Assembly: GCA_029582155.1 (NCBI GenBank)
Contig: CM055900.1
Coordinates: 42,329,236-42,393,235, forward strand
From: Panopea generosa
Taxonomy: Eukaryota > Mollusca > Bivalvia > Adapedonta > Hiatellidae
Reading direction: 5' to 3'
DNA length: 64,000 nt
Shown here: piece by piece, positions 12,510-24,300 of the stretch
Layout of the letters: each line of letters opens with the position of its first letter
Position numbering within the stretch: the stretch's first letter is position 1
Made by a program: the position numbers and the translations under genes
Notes under the pieces: model-generated
Told to the model about the DNA's origin: nothing
Database searches by the model: none
Seen by the model: the letters and a program-made list of their open reading frames with translations, nothing else

Positions 12510-14578
12510 TATATTCATTATGCTAGGTTTTACGAACTATGCTTATACTGAGACATATTTGACGACTAAATTCATAATGCTATCTTTGGCGAACTATGCT
12601 CATAATGACAAATATTTGACGACTGTGTTCATAATGCTATCTTTGACGAACTATGCTCAAAATGGCAAATATTTGACGACTATGTCATTATGCTATCTTT
12701 GACGAACTATGCTCAAAATGGCAAATATTTGACGACTTCGTTCATTATTCTATCTTTTTCGAACTATGATCATAATGGCAAATGTTTGACGACTAAGTTC
12801 ATTATTCTATCATTTTTGAACTATGCTCATAATGACATATATTTGATGACTATGTTCATTATGCTATCATTTACGAGCTATGTTCACAATGACAAACATT
12901 TGACTACTATGTTCATTATGCTACCTTGACAAACTATGCTCATAATGACATATATTTGATGACTATGTTCATTATGCTATCATTTACGAGCTATGTTCAC
13001 AATGACAAACATTTGACTACTATGTTCATTATGCTATCTTTGACGAACTTTGATCATAAAGACAAATATTTACGACTATGTTCATTATGCTATCTTTGAC
13101 GAACTATGCTCATAATAACAAATATTTGAGGACTATGTCCATTATGCTACCTTGACGAACTATGCTCATAATGACAAATATTTGACGACTATGTTCATTA
13201 TGCTACCTTGACGAACTATGCTCATAATGATAAATATTTGACTACTATGTTCATTATGCTACCTTGACGAACTATGCTCATAATGACAAATATTTGACAA
13301 CTATGTTCATTATGCTACCTTGACGAATTATGCTCATAATGACAAATATTTGACTACTATTTTCATTATGCTACCTTGACGAACTATGCTCATAATGACA
13401 AATATTTGACAACTATGTTCATTATGCTACCTTGACGAACTATGCTCATAATGACAAATATTTACGACTTTGCTCATTATGCTACCTTGACGAACAATTC
13501 TCATAATGACAAATATTTACGACTTTGCTCATTATGCTACCTTGACGAACTATGCTCATAATGACAAATATTTGACGACTATGTTCATTATGCTACCTTG
13601 ACGAACTATACTCATAATGACAAATATTTGACAACTATGTTCATTATGCTATATTTGACGAACTATACTCATAATGACAAATACTTGACAACTATGTTCA
13701 TAATGCTATATTTGACGAACTATGCTCATAATGACAAATATTTGACAACTATGTTCTTCATTATGCTATATTTGACGAACTATGCTCATAATGACAAATA
13801 TTTGACAACTATGTTGATTATGCTATCTTTGTCGAACTATGCTCATAATGACAAATATTTACGACTATGCTCATTATGCTACCTTGATGAACTATGCTCA
13901 TAATGACAAATATTTGACGACTATTTTCATTATGCTGTCTTTTACAAACTATGCGCATAATGACAAATATTTACGACTATGCTCATTATGCTACCTTGAC
14001 GAACTATGCTCATAATGACAAATATTTGACGACTATTTTCATTATGCTGTCTTTAACAAACTATGCTCATAATGACAAATATTTGACGACTATGTTCATT
14101 ATGCTACCTTGACGAACTATGCTCATAATGACAAATATTTGACGACTATTTTCATTATGCTGTCTTTAACAAACTATGCTCATAATGACAAATATTTACG
14201 ACTATGCTCATTATGCTACTTTGACGAACTATGCTCATAATGACAAATATTTGACAACTATGTTGATTATGCTATCTTTAACAAACTATGCTCATAATGA
14301 CAAATATTTACGACTATGCTCATTATGCTACCTTGACGACTATGCTCATAAAGACAAATATTTACGACTATGCTCATTATGCTACCTTGACGAACAATGC
14401 TCATAATGACAAATATTTGACGACTATTTTCATTATGCTGTCTTTAACAAACTATGCGCATAATGACAAATATTTGACGACTATGAGCATTATGCTATCT
14501 TTGACGAACTATGCTAATAATGACAAATATTTGACGACTATGTTCAGTAAGATATCTTTGACAAACTTTATTCACAAT
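12510..14578. repeat. Minisatellite array, 56/57-bp unit (array A4)
   Basis: About 36 units containing ATGCTCATAATGACAAATA then TTTGACGACTATGTTC and ATTATGCTA. The 57-bp variants (ATCTTTGAC) stay in one frame and give a 19-residue repeat. The 56-bp variants (ACCTTGAC) shift frame. Each unit holds the inverted pair CATAATGA / TCATTATG about 25 nt apart. The junction with array A3 near 12509 is abrupt. Confidence 0.95.
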
Positions 14579-15369
14579 AACGTGTTTTGTTTATATTAGT
14601 AAGACCTGGATTAAACATTCGATATATATGAATTTAGAGTGAATATAGAGTAAGTGCCGATTTTTTATTGGACATGTCGGTATAATTCACGACCTGCCTT
14701 ATACGATTACTAAATATTTGCTATTAGTCATGGCATAAGTTTAAAATCGGATTTAAAAATAAATATCAATAAACTAAGGAGTATTATGAGATAAGTAGAG
14801 TTTATTTGTTACAACAAAGCAAAATAGGAAAATGTACATCGCTCTACTCGCAATAAACGGACAGATTGACATTTTAAATGACTTTTTTTTTGGTAAGTTA
14901 CTCTTAAACATTGCTGATAAGCCTCATGCTGTGTCATTTGTTGTTTAATCTGACTGATTAAACGTGGGATTCACAAAAAAGTTCTGTTTTATTTATGTAT
15001 ATCAACTTCAACAAACTTGTAGAAAAGCTACAATAAAATATTTAAGGTCTAGGTCATGAACTGAAAAGAAAAGAGGAAATAATTATTCTGTTTCAACTGG
15101 AAATAAGCATATAGTTCCAAGATAATTTATTCTAAAACTGAACAAAAATCCTGTGTAGTTCCATGACGATACATGTTTGGTGGTAAATGTATAGTCACAG
15201 TGGCTCTTATACGTGCTAAAAGTTCACAAGTTTTATAAGGCGCCTCCATAAGGGGTGGGGGTAGAAATGTTTCTAGAACTCTTGAGCATGGGGTTGACGT
15301 AACCGTATTGGGGAGTCGTAACCGTGTTGGGGAGGCATTTGTACGAGGGGTTGGCGTAACCATATTTTG
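14579..15369. other. No gene recognised; low-complexity and dispersed-repeat sequence
   Basis: AT-rich sequence without convincing coding frames. The two overlapping minus-strand frames near 15127-15478 read through imprecise GTAACCGTATTGGGG-type repeats (15290-15370) and run into the next tandem array, so I do not call them. Confidence 0.5.
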
Positions 15370-16040
15370 AAACTTTGCATGTGTGTTTACCATCATCAAT
15401 AGAACACACAGAGATAAGAACCATAACTCTGGATTGCATTTTGGCACAGTTATGGCCCTTTTTGTACTTAGACACCAAGGTTAAACTTTGCGTTTAGTTG
15501 CGTTTACGTTTAAGATATCTATGTAACCATTCATTGGATGTGAATGAAACTTCACATGTGTATTCACCATCACCATTGGAACACACAGAGACAAAAACCA
15601 TAACTCTGGATTGCTTTTTGGCACAGTTATGGCCCTTTTTAGACTTAGACACCACGGTTAAAGTTTTCGTTTAGTTGCGTTTAAGTTTAAGATCTCTATG
15701 CAACCGCTCATTGGATGTGGATGAAACTTCATGTGTGTTCACCATCATCATTGAAACACACAGAGACAAAAAACATTAATCTGGGTTGCATTTTTGCACA
15801 GTTATGGCCCTTTTTGACTTAATTTTTCAGGTTATTTTTTTTTATCACGTAAGATATCTAAGCAACCACTCATTAGATATGAATGAAACTTCCCATGTGT
15901 GTTCACCATCATCAATGAAACACACAAAGACAAGAACCAAAACTCTGGGTTGCATTTTGGCAGAGTTATGGCTCTTTAAGACTTAATTTTCCGTCTGTAG
16001 ACACCCAGGTTAAACTTTTGCGTTTAGATGCGTTTAAGTT
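15370..16040. repeat. Tandem repeat, about 177 bp x 4 (dispersed bivalve-type repeat)
   Basis: Four units start with an AAACTT motif at 15370, 15547, 15723 and 15886 (spacing 177, 176 and 163). Each carries CACACAGAGA, ACCATAACTCTGG, GGCACAGTTATGGCCCTTT and a GTTTAGTTGCGTTTAAG tract. Sequence of this style is widespread in bivalve genomes (from memory, not searched). Confidence 0.75.
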
Positions 16041-16125
16041 TTGATGTTTGCCTCCAATCTCAATCTTTGCATTGGTGGTGAGTTTTATCCCATTGGCGAG
16101 CTTTGTTGTTTTCTTACAACTCTTG

Positions 16126-16805
16126 TTTTAGCTCGGTTGCGATACAAGCTAAGAACTTATATGAACCGCTCTCGAATCCGCTTCCTGGGTAGAACCAGTA
16201 CTGAGTGTTTTCTATGAGAGGCATCGGGTCGAACTAAACAACGCAAAACACGTAGAAATGAATTTCTTGCATTGACATGTGAAATCGAGTCACCAAGTGA
16301 AAGTTAGTTTAAACAAATTAATTTTAGCTCGGTTGCATTACAAGCTGAGAGCTTATATGAACCGCTCTCGGGTCCGCTTCCTGGATAGAACCAGTACTGA
16401 ATGTTTTCTATGAGAGGCATCGTGTCGAACTAAAAAACGCAAAAAGGTGCACCTAGAAGAAAATTTCCTGCAATGACACGTGAAATCGAGTCACCAAGTG
16501 AAAGTTAGTTTATACTAATTTATTTTAGCTCGGTTGAGATACAAGATTAGAGCTTATATGAATCGCTCTCGAGTCCGCTTCCTGGGTAGAACCAGTATTG
16601 AGTGTTTTCTATGAGAGGCATCTGGTCGAACTAAAAACGCAAAAAGGTGCTCCTAGAAGAAAACATTTCTGCAATGACATGTGAAATCGAGTCAGCAATT
16701 AAAAGATAGTTTATACTATTTAATCTTAGCTCGGTTGCGATACAAAATGAGAGCCTATATGAATTGCGCTCTGGGACGAACCAGTACTGAGTTTTTTATG
16801 AGAGG
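16126..16805. repeat. Tandem repeat, about 200 bp x 3.4, containing SINE-body sequence
   Basis: Units begin TTTTAGCTCGGTTG at 16126, 16322, 16523 and 16724 (TCTTAGCTCGG in the last). Each carries GAACCAGTACTGAG and ATGAGAGGCATCGGGTCGA. The last unit runs directly into a tRNA-derived SINE head, while the earlier ones lose the head. This suggests tandem amplification of a truncated SINE plus flank. Confidence 0.75.
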
Positions 16806-16886
16806 CATCGGGTCGAGCTGGGGATCGAACACGCAACCTTGCGTGAGCAGCCAGCACTATATCCATTAGACTTCCGCCCCTAAGTA
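16770..16886 (-). mobile_element. tRNA-derived SINE head
   Basis: Minus strand begins GGGCGGAAGTCTAATGGATA (A box-like, plus 16862-16880) and reaches GTGTTCGATCCCC (B box, plus about 16819-16832). The T stem does not pair, so it is a SINE rather than a functional tRNA. Its body continues into the 200-bp tandem repeat on its left. Confidence 0.6.
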
Positions 16887-16922
16887 GATAGAATGTAAAC
16901 AAGTGAAAATTCACGTGCGACA

Positions 16923-17195
16923 ATGTATATGATGACTTATGAAACCATTTTCGATGTTGGTTTAGTCTGTAATGTACTCACATCTAATGTTCTAAATTTA
17001 ATCAATTACATAAATGACCAAAATCATTTACATGATTATGAAAATAGTATACGGAAGAAACCCAGCAGCTTTTGTCATTCATGCAACCGGTTTTTATATC
17101 CAGATCAGGCTAAAATTCTTCTTTTTACAAATATTTCTGTAATAAATTTGACTTTGGAAATTCTTTGTAATGTGTGTTCAACTTGTATAAAGTAA
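16923..17195 (+). pseudogene. Possible Helitron-type zinc-finger remnant (90 residues)
   Basis: Short frame with FCHSCNRFLYPDQ near residues 60-72 and LCNVCSTCIK at its end. This is a C-x2-C ... C-x2-C arrangement followed by stop. The CxxCNRFLYP wording resembles the small zinc domain seen N-terminal in many Helitron Rep/helicase proteins (DUF6570-like). No Rep or helicase motifs follow. Recognition is from memory of the motif and the fragment is short; it could be chance. Confidence 0.3.
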
Positions 17196-17199
17196 AGGT

Positions 17200-18834
17200 A
17201 TGAAACATCACACAATCCTTGACGTGATAATTTTTTATTTTTTTTACTCTGGTAAATCGACAGAACTCGTTTATATTTTGGCTTTCCTACATCTCATTTA
17301 CGTCTCATACCACTATTACATTTCTCATAGTGTGTATACGCCGTAAAATTCCATTCATTCATTGTACTTTGAATATGATGTGTGACAGCTGTTTTATAGA
17401 ATGTGTGATATTGATTTGTAAACATACACTATAAATTACATTATATTTCAGTATAAACGTGCATTATAAATAATCAAGACTCGTTATACAAACAATATAC
17501 CGTCAGCCAGATCAAGAGTTGCTTAATCAATAGTTAAAGGCAAAGTACCACCATTGGAAAAAGGAAGTGCTTCCGCGGGGTAGTTGCATAATGGCGGTTA
17601 TAAATAATCTTTGTTTCTTCTTCTTTAAAAATGTATTTTCCTTATTTTAATGCTCATTATTTTTATTTGAATGACATTATTGATGTCTATTAAAAATTTT
17701 GATAGCATTGTCATGTTTAAATTGTGAATTTAGAAAAAAAATGATGCTTGGAAATTGGGGTATGAATACATGATATTTCGGAAGTCTACTTTCACTTTGT
17801 CAACAGTGTACACACTGAGCAGAAAAAAATCTCTTATATGACACATGACCCCTACATTTCTCATCATTTTTGATAGTGCATAGGTTGACAAACAGTTAAA
17901 TGTAAGTATAACTTCTTTCATTTGGGTCTCTCTAAGAACGACACGCCCTCGAGCTTTCTATAAAATAAAGAACAAAAATCATTGGTGGGGTAACACCTAT
18001 ATGTAATTATTGATAACAGACTAATGCATCAATTAAATGCACAGTATTTAAATAGTTTTTATACTTTTTGCAAGTTCATGTACTAGTATAAGGCGCAGTG
18101 ACCTAATTACATAATAGGTCACTGGTATAAGTACCTATTTTAAACAGTTAAATATATTTATACATGTACAAATACATGTACATGCAAGTTAAAGAAAATT
18201 ATGACAAGATGGCTTTCGGTTTTCTTATTTTCTTGTGTTAATCTAGTTTTGCCTGGCAGCATAAAAGTATTTAAAATGAATTGTATGAACGGATGTACGA
18301 ATTGGTGTATAGTGCGACGTATGGAAGAACAACGCAATTTCAGTGTTTCCTCCTGTTACATAGTCGTTATGACTACTGTGTTTAACACCCACCTTACTGA
18401 GACCGTTCTGTTTTATTTTACATTGTGAAGATTTCGATGACAAAACGCTGCCAAAGCTAGGAAGGGAAGTTATCTATTGTTTACTATACTCATATTGTGA
18501 TTGTAAGAGTTATCGTTCGTTACCATGAGAAAACTCCCGTTCGGCTGCTGGCGGATATATCGATCACGATGAACATGTCGTATGCTATACGACGACCGTG
18601 GCGGAAAATTCAACGATAATTAACAGTCAGTACCCCACAAAATCGATCAATATCGATCTCCAATAACCGTGTATATTAATCATGCTATAATTCTACTGCG
18701 GTACACAATGCAAAAGCAGTCGGTGTATTTCCTATTTATAACTCGCGATGCACTAGTTTAATATTATAAACAAACAGACCCATCATGTATTTACTTTGGT
18801 TTTGTACATGTAATAATCATTATTTTACGCGGAC
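17200..18834. other. No gene recognised
   Basis: AT-rich, apparently unique sequence. Open frames up to 75 codons (18201-18428 and its antisense) show no recognisable motif, no family pattern and no splice context that I can support. Confidence 0.5.
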
Positions 18835-20478
18835 AAAAGGGGATTGTGGTGAATGTGTTGGTAGATAATAGTGGCAGGGACTGAGGGATGGGGGATTGGT
18901 CGGGTGGATTGTGGTGAGTGTGTTGGTAGATAATAGTGGCAGGGAAGGGATGGGGGATTGATCGGGTGGATTGTGGTGAATGTGTTGGTAGATAATAGTG
19001 GCAGGAAGGGATGGGGGATTGATCGGGTGGATTGTGGTGAATGTGTTGGTAGACAATAGTGACAGGGAAGGGATGGGGGATTTATCGGGTGGATTGTGGT
19101 GAATGTGTTGGTAGACAATAGTGGCAGGGAAGGGATGGGGGATTGATCGGGTGGATTGTGGTGAATGTGTTGGTAGACAATAGTGACAGGGAAGGGATGG
19201 GGGATTGATCGGGTGGATTGTGGTGAATGTGTTGGTAGATAGTTATGTCAGACAGGGAAGGGATGGGGGATTGATCGGGTGGATTGTGGTGAATGTGTTG
19301 GTAGATAATAGTGGCAGGGAAGGGATGGGGGATTGAGCGGGTGGATTGTGGTGAATGTATTGGTAGATAATAGTGACAGGGAAGGGATGGGGGATTGATC
19401 GGGTGGATTGTGGTGAAAGTGTTGGTATATAATAGTGGCAGGAATGGGATGGGGGATTGATCGGGTGGATTGTGGTGAATGTGTTGGTAGATAATAGTGA
19501 CAGGGAAGGGATGGGGGATTGATCGGGTGGATTGTGGTGAGTGTGTTGGTAGATAATAGTGACAGGGAAGGGTTGGGGGATTGATCGGGTGGATTGTGGT
19601 GAATGTGTTGGTAGACAATAGTGGCAGGGAAGGGATGGGGGATTGATCGGGTGGATTGTGGTGAATGTGTTGGTAGACAATAGTGACAGGAAAGGGATGG
19701 GGGATTGATCGAGTGGATTGTGGTGAATGTGTTGGTAGACAATAGTGGCAGGGACTGAGGGATGGGGGATTGATAGAGTGGATTGTGGTGAATGTGTTGG
19801 TAGATAATAGTGGCAAGGAAGGGATGGGGGATTGAGCGGGTGGATTGTGGTGAATGTGTTGGTAGATAATAGTGACAGGGAAGGGATGGGGGATTGATCG
19901 GGTGGATTGTGGTGAAAGTGTTGGTATATAATAGTGGCAGGAATGGGATGGGGGATTGATCGGGTGGATTGTGGTGAATGTGTTGGTAGATAATAGTGAC
20001 AGGGAAGGGATGGGGGATTGATCGGGTGGATTGTGGTGAGTGTGTTGGTAGATAATAGTGACAGGGAAGGGTTGGGGGATTGATCGGGTGGATTGTGGTG
20101 AATGTGTTGGTAGACAATAGTGGCAGGGAAGGGATGGGGGATTGATCGGGTGGATTGTGGTGAATGTGTTGGTAGACAATAGTGACAGGAAAGGGATGGG
20201 GGATTGATCGAGTGGATTGTGGTGAATGTGTTGGTAGACAATAGTGGCAGGGACTGAGGGATGGGGGATTGATCGAGTGGATTGTGGTGAATGTGTTGGT
20301 AGACAATAGAGACAGGGAAGGGATGGGGGATTTATCGGGTGGATTGCGATGAATGTGTTGGTAGATAATAGATGCAGGGAAGGGATGGGGGATTGATCGA
20401 GTAGATTGTGGTGAATGTGTTGGTAGATAGTTATGTCAGACAGGGATAGGGGATTGATCGGGTGAATTGTGGGAGTAA
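18835..20478. repeat. Minisatellite array, 62-bp unit (array A7) with higher-order repeat
   Basis: About 26 units of 62 bp built from GGATTGTGGTGAATGTGTTG, GTAGATAATAGTGACAGGGA and AGGGATGGGGGATTGATCGG. Diagnostic variants recur about 499 bp apart: GGTGAAAGTGTTGGTATATA starts at 19412 and 19911, and the 65-bp GGGACTGAGGG variant also repeats. This shows a block of about eight units was duplicated. Minus-strand frames of up to 470 codons are open only because no stop occurs in the unit in three frames. Confidence 0.95.
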
Positions 20479-20519
20479 AATGACTAACGGACATTTTCTC
20501 ATAAATACGTAATCATAAT

Positions 20520-20775
20520 CATAATCGTTATCACATCATCATCACATCATCATCACATCATCATCATTTTATCATCATCATCATCAGCTGCCATTACCGT
20601 CACCGTCACCATCACCGTGGTCATCACCGTCACCGTCGCCATAACCGTCGCCGTCAACGCTACCTTCACCGCCACTGACCGTCACTGTCACCATCACTGA
20701 CCGTCACCGTCGTCATCATCGTCAGCGTCACCGTTGCCATCACCGCTACCGTCACCGTCACTGACCGTAACGTCT
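20520..20775. repeat. Imperfect ATC / CCGTCA microsatellite
   Basis: (ATCATC)n grades into an imperfect ACCGTCACCGTC hexanucleotide tract. A second tract of the same type lies at 21240-21400. Confidence 0.85.
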
Positions 20776-21239
20776 GACACCACCATTACAATTTCCATAG
20801 GGCTCCATTGTAACATTTATGTCCAAAACAGAGTGAAAAATTAAATTCTGCAGCATGTGTCCGGGCCCAAATTCTTCACTGGTTCAAGACATGCAAATAT
20901 AAAAAAAAAAAGTAACCCTTAACCATGTTGTTTTTTTTTAAATTCAATGCTTTTGTGAGACCTATCAATTTCCACAGTTCTAATATTTCAACTATTCGCC
21001 CTAGATGCAGTTCGAATCAACAATTCTGAAATGACACAGCATTGTCCAGAAAGCTGGTATCAGCTTCAAATTTTCAGTGGTGATTTCTAAAATACTGACC
21101 ATTTAACTCATGCTAGCAAAGAACAAAACATTGCAATACAAAGCCCTGAAAAAAGATGAAAAGAGAACTAAAGTTTTATTTCTAACTCCTTCATCTGTAG
21201 GTCCGGAGTACTCAAGGGAGATAATAGTGGTGTGAGTCC
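20776..21239. other. No gene recognised, between two CCGTCA tracts
   Basis: About 460 bp of AT-rich sequence bounded on both sides by the same type of CCGTCA microsatellite. No coding frame or RNA gene seen. Confidence 0.45.
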
Positions 21240-21400
21240 TTCACCATGACTGACCGTCACCGTCGCCATCACCGCTACCGTCTCCGTCACTGACCGTCAC
21301 TGTCACCGATACCGTCACTGCCACCATCACCGTCACCAATACCGTCACTATTGTCATCGCCGTCATCGTCACCATCCTAGTGACCATGACCATTATCATT
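21240..21400. repeat. Second imperfect CCGTCA / ATCACC microsatellite
   Basis: Imperfect repeats of GACCGTCACCGTC type, same composition and strand as 20520-20775. Confidence 0.85.
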
Positions 21401-21728
21401 ATAAGTATCATTATTTTCTACAGCGGAATAACAAGTAAGCTATACATGGATCCTTTTAATTCAATATTTAAATCGCTAGTTTTCGCCAGTATTGAATTTG
21501 ACCAAGCCCGTCAAATAACGTTGATGTAAATAACGTCTATCCGATCTCGACTATATCCGTAAAGGCTCGGAAATTCCCGGGCATCATTGATTCAAAATAT
21601 GCGACAGTCCGGGTAATCGGTAAAGGTGTTTATAAGCATAATTATACCGAAAATGTTGCAATATTCATAATTAGCGCAGTGGTTAAATAAATAGAAATTG
21701 TACCATTTTCCTGAGTTATGTGATAAGA

Positions 21729-21869
21729 AATGATCTTTCATCCGTGCTCATTTATTAAATTTATTAAACTCGTTGTCAAAAATTATATAATGTTCGGGAG
21801 AACCTTGCATAATAATTTTTGCGGATTTGTTTAATAAATTTAATAACAAATGAGCGTTCATGTAAGATA
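21729..21869. mobile_element. Foldback (MITE-like) hairpin, about 140 bp
   Basis: The left arm (ATGATCTTTCATCCGTGCTC onward, to ATTAAATTTATTAAAC) is the near reverse complement of the right arm (21832-21869, GTTTAATAAATTTAATAAC to GTAAGAT). Pairing continues inward: CAAAAATTATATAATGTTC against GAACCTTGCATAATAATTTT, with a loop at GGGA. A whole-element hairpin fits a foldback MITE. Confidence 0.65.
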
Positions 21870-24009
21870 TTCTGTATACTAAACAATACAAATAACTGAT
21901 CGGTTGTCATTCACAGTTTTTTCTTCTGAAGTCAAGGTGAACCTGTTTGTTTATTTACCGATATTTCTATCATATGTTATATTCGTTCGTGCCAATGCGA
22001 AGGAAACATTTAAATTTCAAACATTCATTTGTTTCTTTTATCAATTACAATGTTGGGAATTCAGACACGTTTAACGAATTTAGCAATTTATATGCGCAAT
22101 GCTGGAATGTCCGCAGAATACCCTGCAAGAGCTGTTAAGGGACCAGGACACGTTAAAAGGAAGGAAATGAGTTGATATTTTCTAAGATATCTAATCTCAG
22201 AGGAAACATCCCTTTCTTGTGAAGATGCCCTTACATAATTATTAGATTACTTGATTGCAATTTAAACAATAGAAAAAGTGGAGGTAGAACATCTTTTACT
22301 TGTAAAATGAATTTGATATAATAGATCATACTATATTGCTTCATGAAATAAAATAAAAATGAACATATTAGATATGAATACATGTTCTTTATTTATTCGT
22401 TCAAATAAATTCCAACAATTCAGGCTCATGGTATAATATCAGAAGCTTACCCCGTTTTATCGGGTGTACATCAGGGCTATCTCCTATGACGCTTATTGTT
22501 TCTATTATATATAAATCATCTATCACCAGCTGACGAGCATACAGCGATTAGTACAAATTAAAAATCGAAAGTTAATTTCACAATGACCCCCTTAACGCCA
22601 TTCAGTTAACGTCGTACCGACCAATTAATATTGCACCGTTCTGCATATAGAGAAATGTACTTCTGGAACACATTGCCATTGGTTCTAAAAGTGTTTTGTT
22701 TCCATGGATAGTCCTCTGTTGGTTCAAATATGCAGTAAAAACATAAAGTTAACAAGATAACTTTTTCATAATTAGGATGGTTTGATGACATCCTTTTATT
22801 TTTGACAATCCAACACATTTGTTACAGTGTATCTTGAAATTGTTATAACTTCACCCAACAGTACCCAATTTCATCTAAATTTGACAGAACTCATGAAAAT
22901 GTTGCAGTGTTCTCTTATAAACAAAGAAATATGACCATTTTAAGCACTTTCAACAAAAATAATGCCAAACCGATTTGCACAACTCTAATATCTTGAGCAC
23001 AACAGTCTTCATATCGTCACTAAGGGGAGGTAATTGGTAAGTGATACACTATGCCATCCGCTGTTGGAACTAATAGAGTAATTTCGTTTTCGCACTCGAG
23101 TGAACAATTTAAATTCATTTTCTCTAACAAAGACTAAGGACTCAATTATATGCCTTTCATTTGTAAATAAAAAGATCAGTATTGTTGAAAAAAAAGTTTA
23201 TTCAAGTCGATATAATATATTTTTCCCGATCTTAGGTTAAATCCATACTACTGGTAAACATATATGTGCCTTGGTAACGTTTCTGTACTTTGATTTATAC
23301 ACGTACCAATAAACTTGATTTATTTTGATTTTAATTTACGAATGACTTGATTAATCGATACACGTGGTTTCATTTACAGCGCGTATCTATCAATTGAATA
23401 TCAACTGCAAACAACAACACCAACATAACCCATTTTTTTCTAAGAACATAACAAACGGCATTCGTCATGAAGATTCATCAGATATGTTTTATCTTTATTT
23501 TCGTCTCATCTATGTACTTATCACATAATAATAAAACATATACATGAACATTTAAAATTGTACATAGCCATTCTAAAAGAATTATAAGAGACATTTTAAA
23601 CATAAAATATGCATACCAATACGAAGTACAATTATTTGACATGATAAAGCTAGGTAAAATTTTAATAATCTTTATACTAAAAACTGCAATTAACCAAGTT
23701 TTGGTTAGCACTATTGCGCATATTAAAAAAAATATCTTTAAAAAAAAACGATAATCTCCTTTGATCAGATCAATTGAGAACTGATTAGCAATATTTTCAA
23801 AAATGAAACAAAATATGGCAAATAACTAAGATAAAGAGAGCATTATTTACATAGGTAAAAAGTAAGACGTTGCAATATTTTAAAAAAGGTTTTGGCACAT
23901 ACTGGAATCAATGCTGGATGAGTAAATAAAGTGACTAATTTAAAGTGGCTTTGACATTGTTAAAAAGTTATCACAGATTTCATGTTTTTTTTTTCCAAAT
24001 AAAAGCTCG
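21870..24009. other. No gene recognised
   Basis: AT-rich, non-tandem sequence. The only hint is ATGAGACGAAAATAAAGATA on the minus strand near 23480-23510, which could be the 3' tail of the LINE remnant next door. Confidence 0.45.
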
Positions 24010-24300
24010 TCTTTAATCATCATACTTAATACATTCTAAAATAACATGACTTTCATCCTCCACAACTTTACAAAACCGGCATTTACGATCAGACATGAAT
24101 CTTATCCATCTACATTATTTCATATTATATAAAATACATTGAAATTTTATGTTCATATAAATCGGTAAAAAAACAACGACTTGCACAAGCTGAACTAAAA
24201 CGGGTTATGCTATCGCTTGTTGATTTTAAATTAAACTTTATGCAATGACTGGTTGATAATGATTTTATAAATCTGTATAACTTTAAAATTCTTTCAGTGA
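24010..24300 (-). pseudogene. LINE ORF2 C-terminal remnant (terminal zinc knuckle)
   Basis: Minus strand 24114-24013 reads RWIRFMSDRKCRFCK then VVEDESHVILECIKYDD and stop. The C-x2-C-x7-H-x4-C pattern with E-x-x-H and a following Y-D is typical of the finger at the C terminus of many non-LTR retrotransposon polymerases. Upstream, in a second frame (about 24300-24130), ILKLYRFIKSL and ITRFSSACASR sit where the LINE pre-finger helix usually lies. A frameshift and stops separate the two, so it is a dead fragment. A possible 3' tail extends to about 23480. Confidence 0.5.

Noticed and set aside
12510-14599. Frames with a 19-residue LTNYAHNDKYLTTMFIML repeat
   Set aside because: Translation of the 57-bp units. 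56-bp units and ACCTTGAC variants break the frame repeatedly, with no sign of selection.
19082-20494. Minus-strand open frame of 470 codons and two overlapping long frames, rich in H, P, S and T
   Set aside because: All three minus frames are open because the 62-bp unit has no stop. Three units give a 62-residue repeat. No start context or non-repeat part supports a gene.
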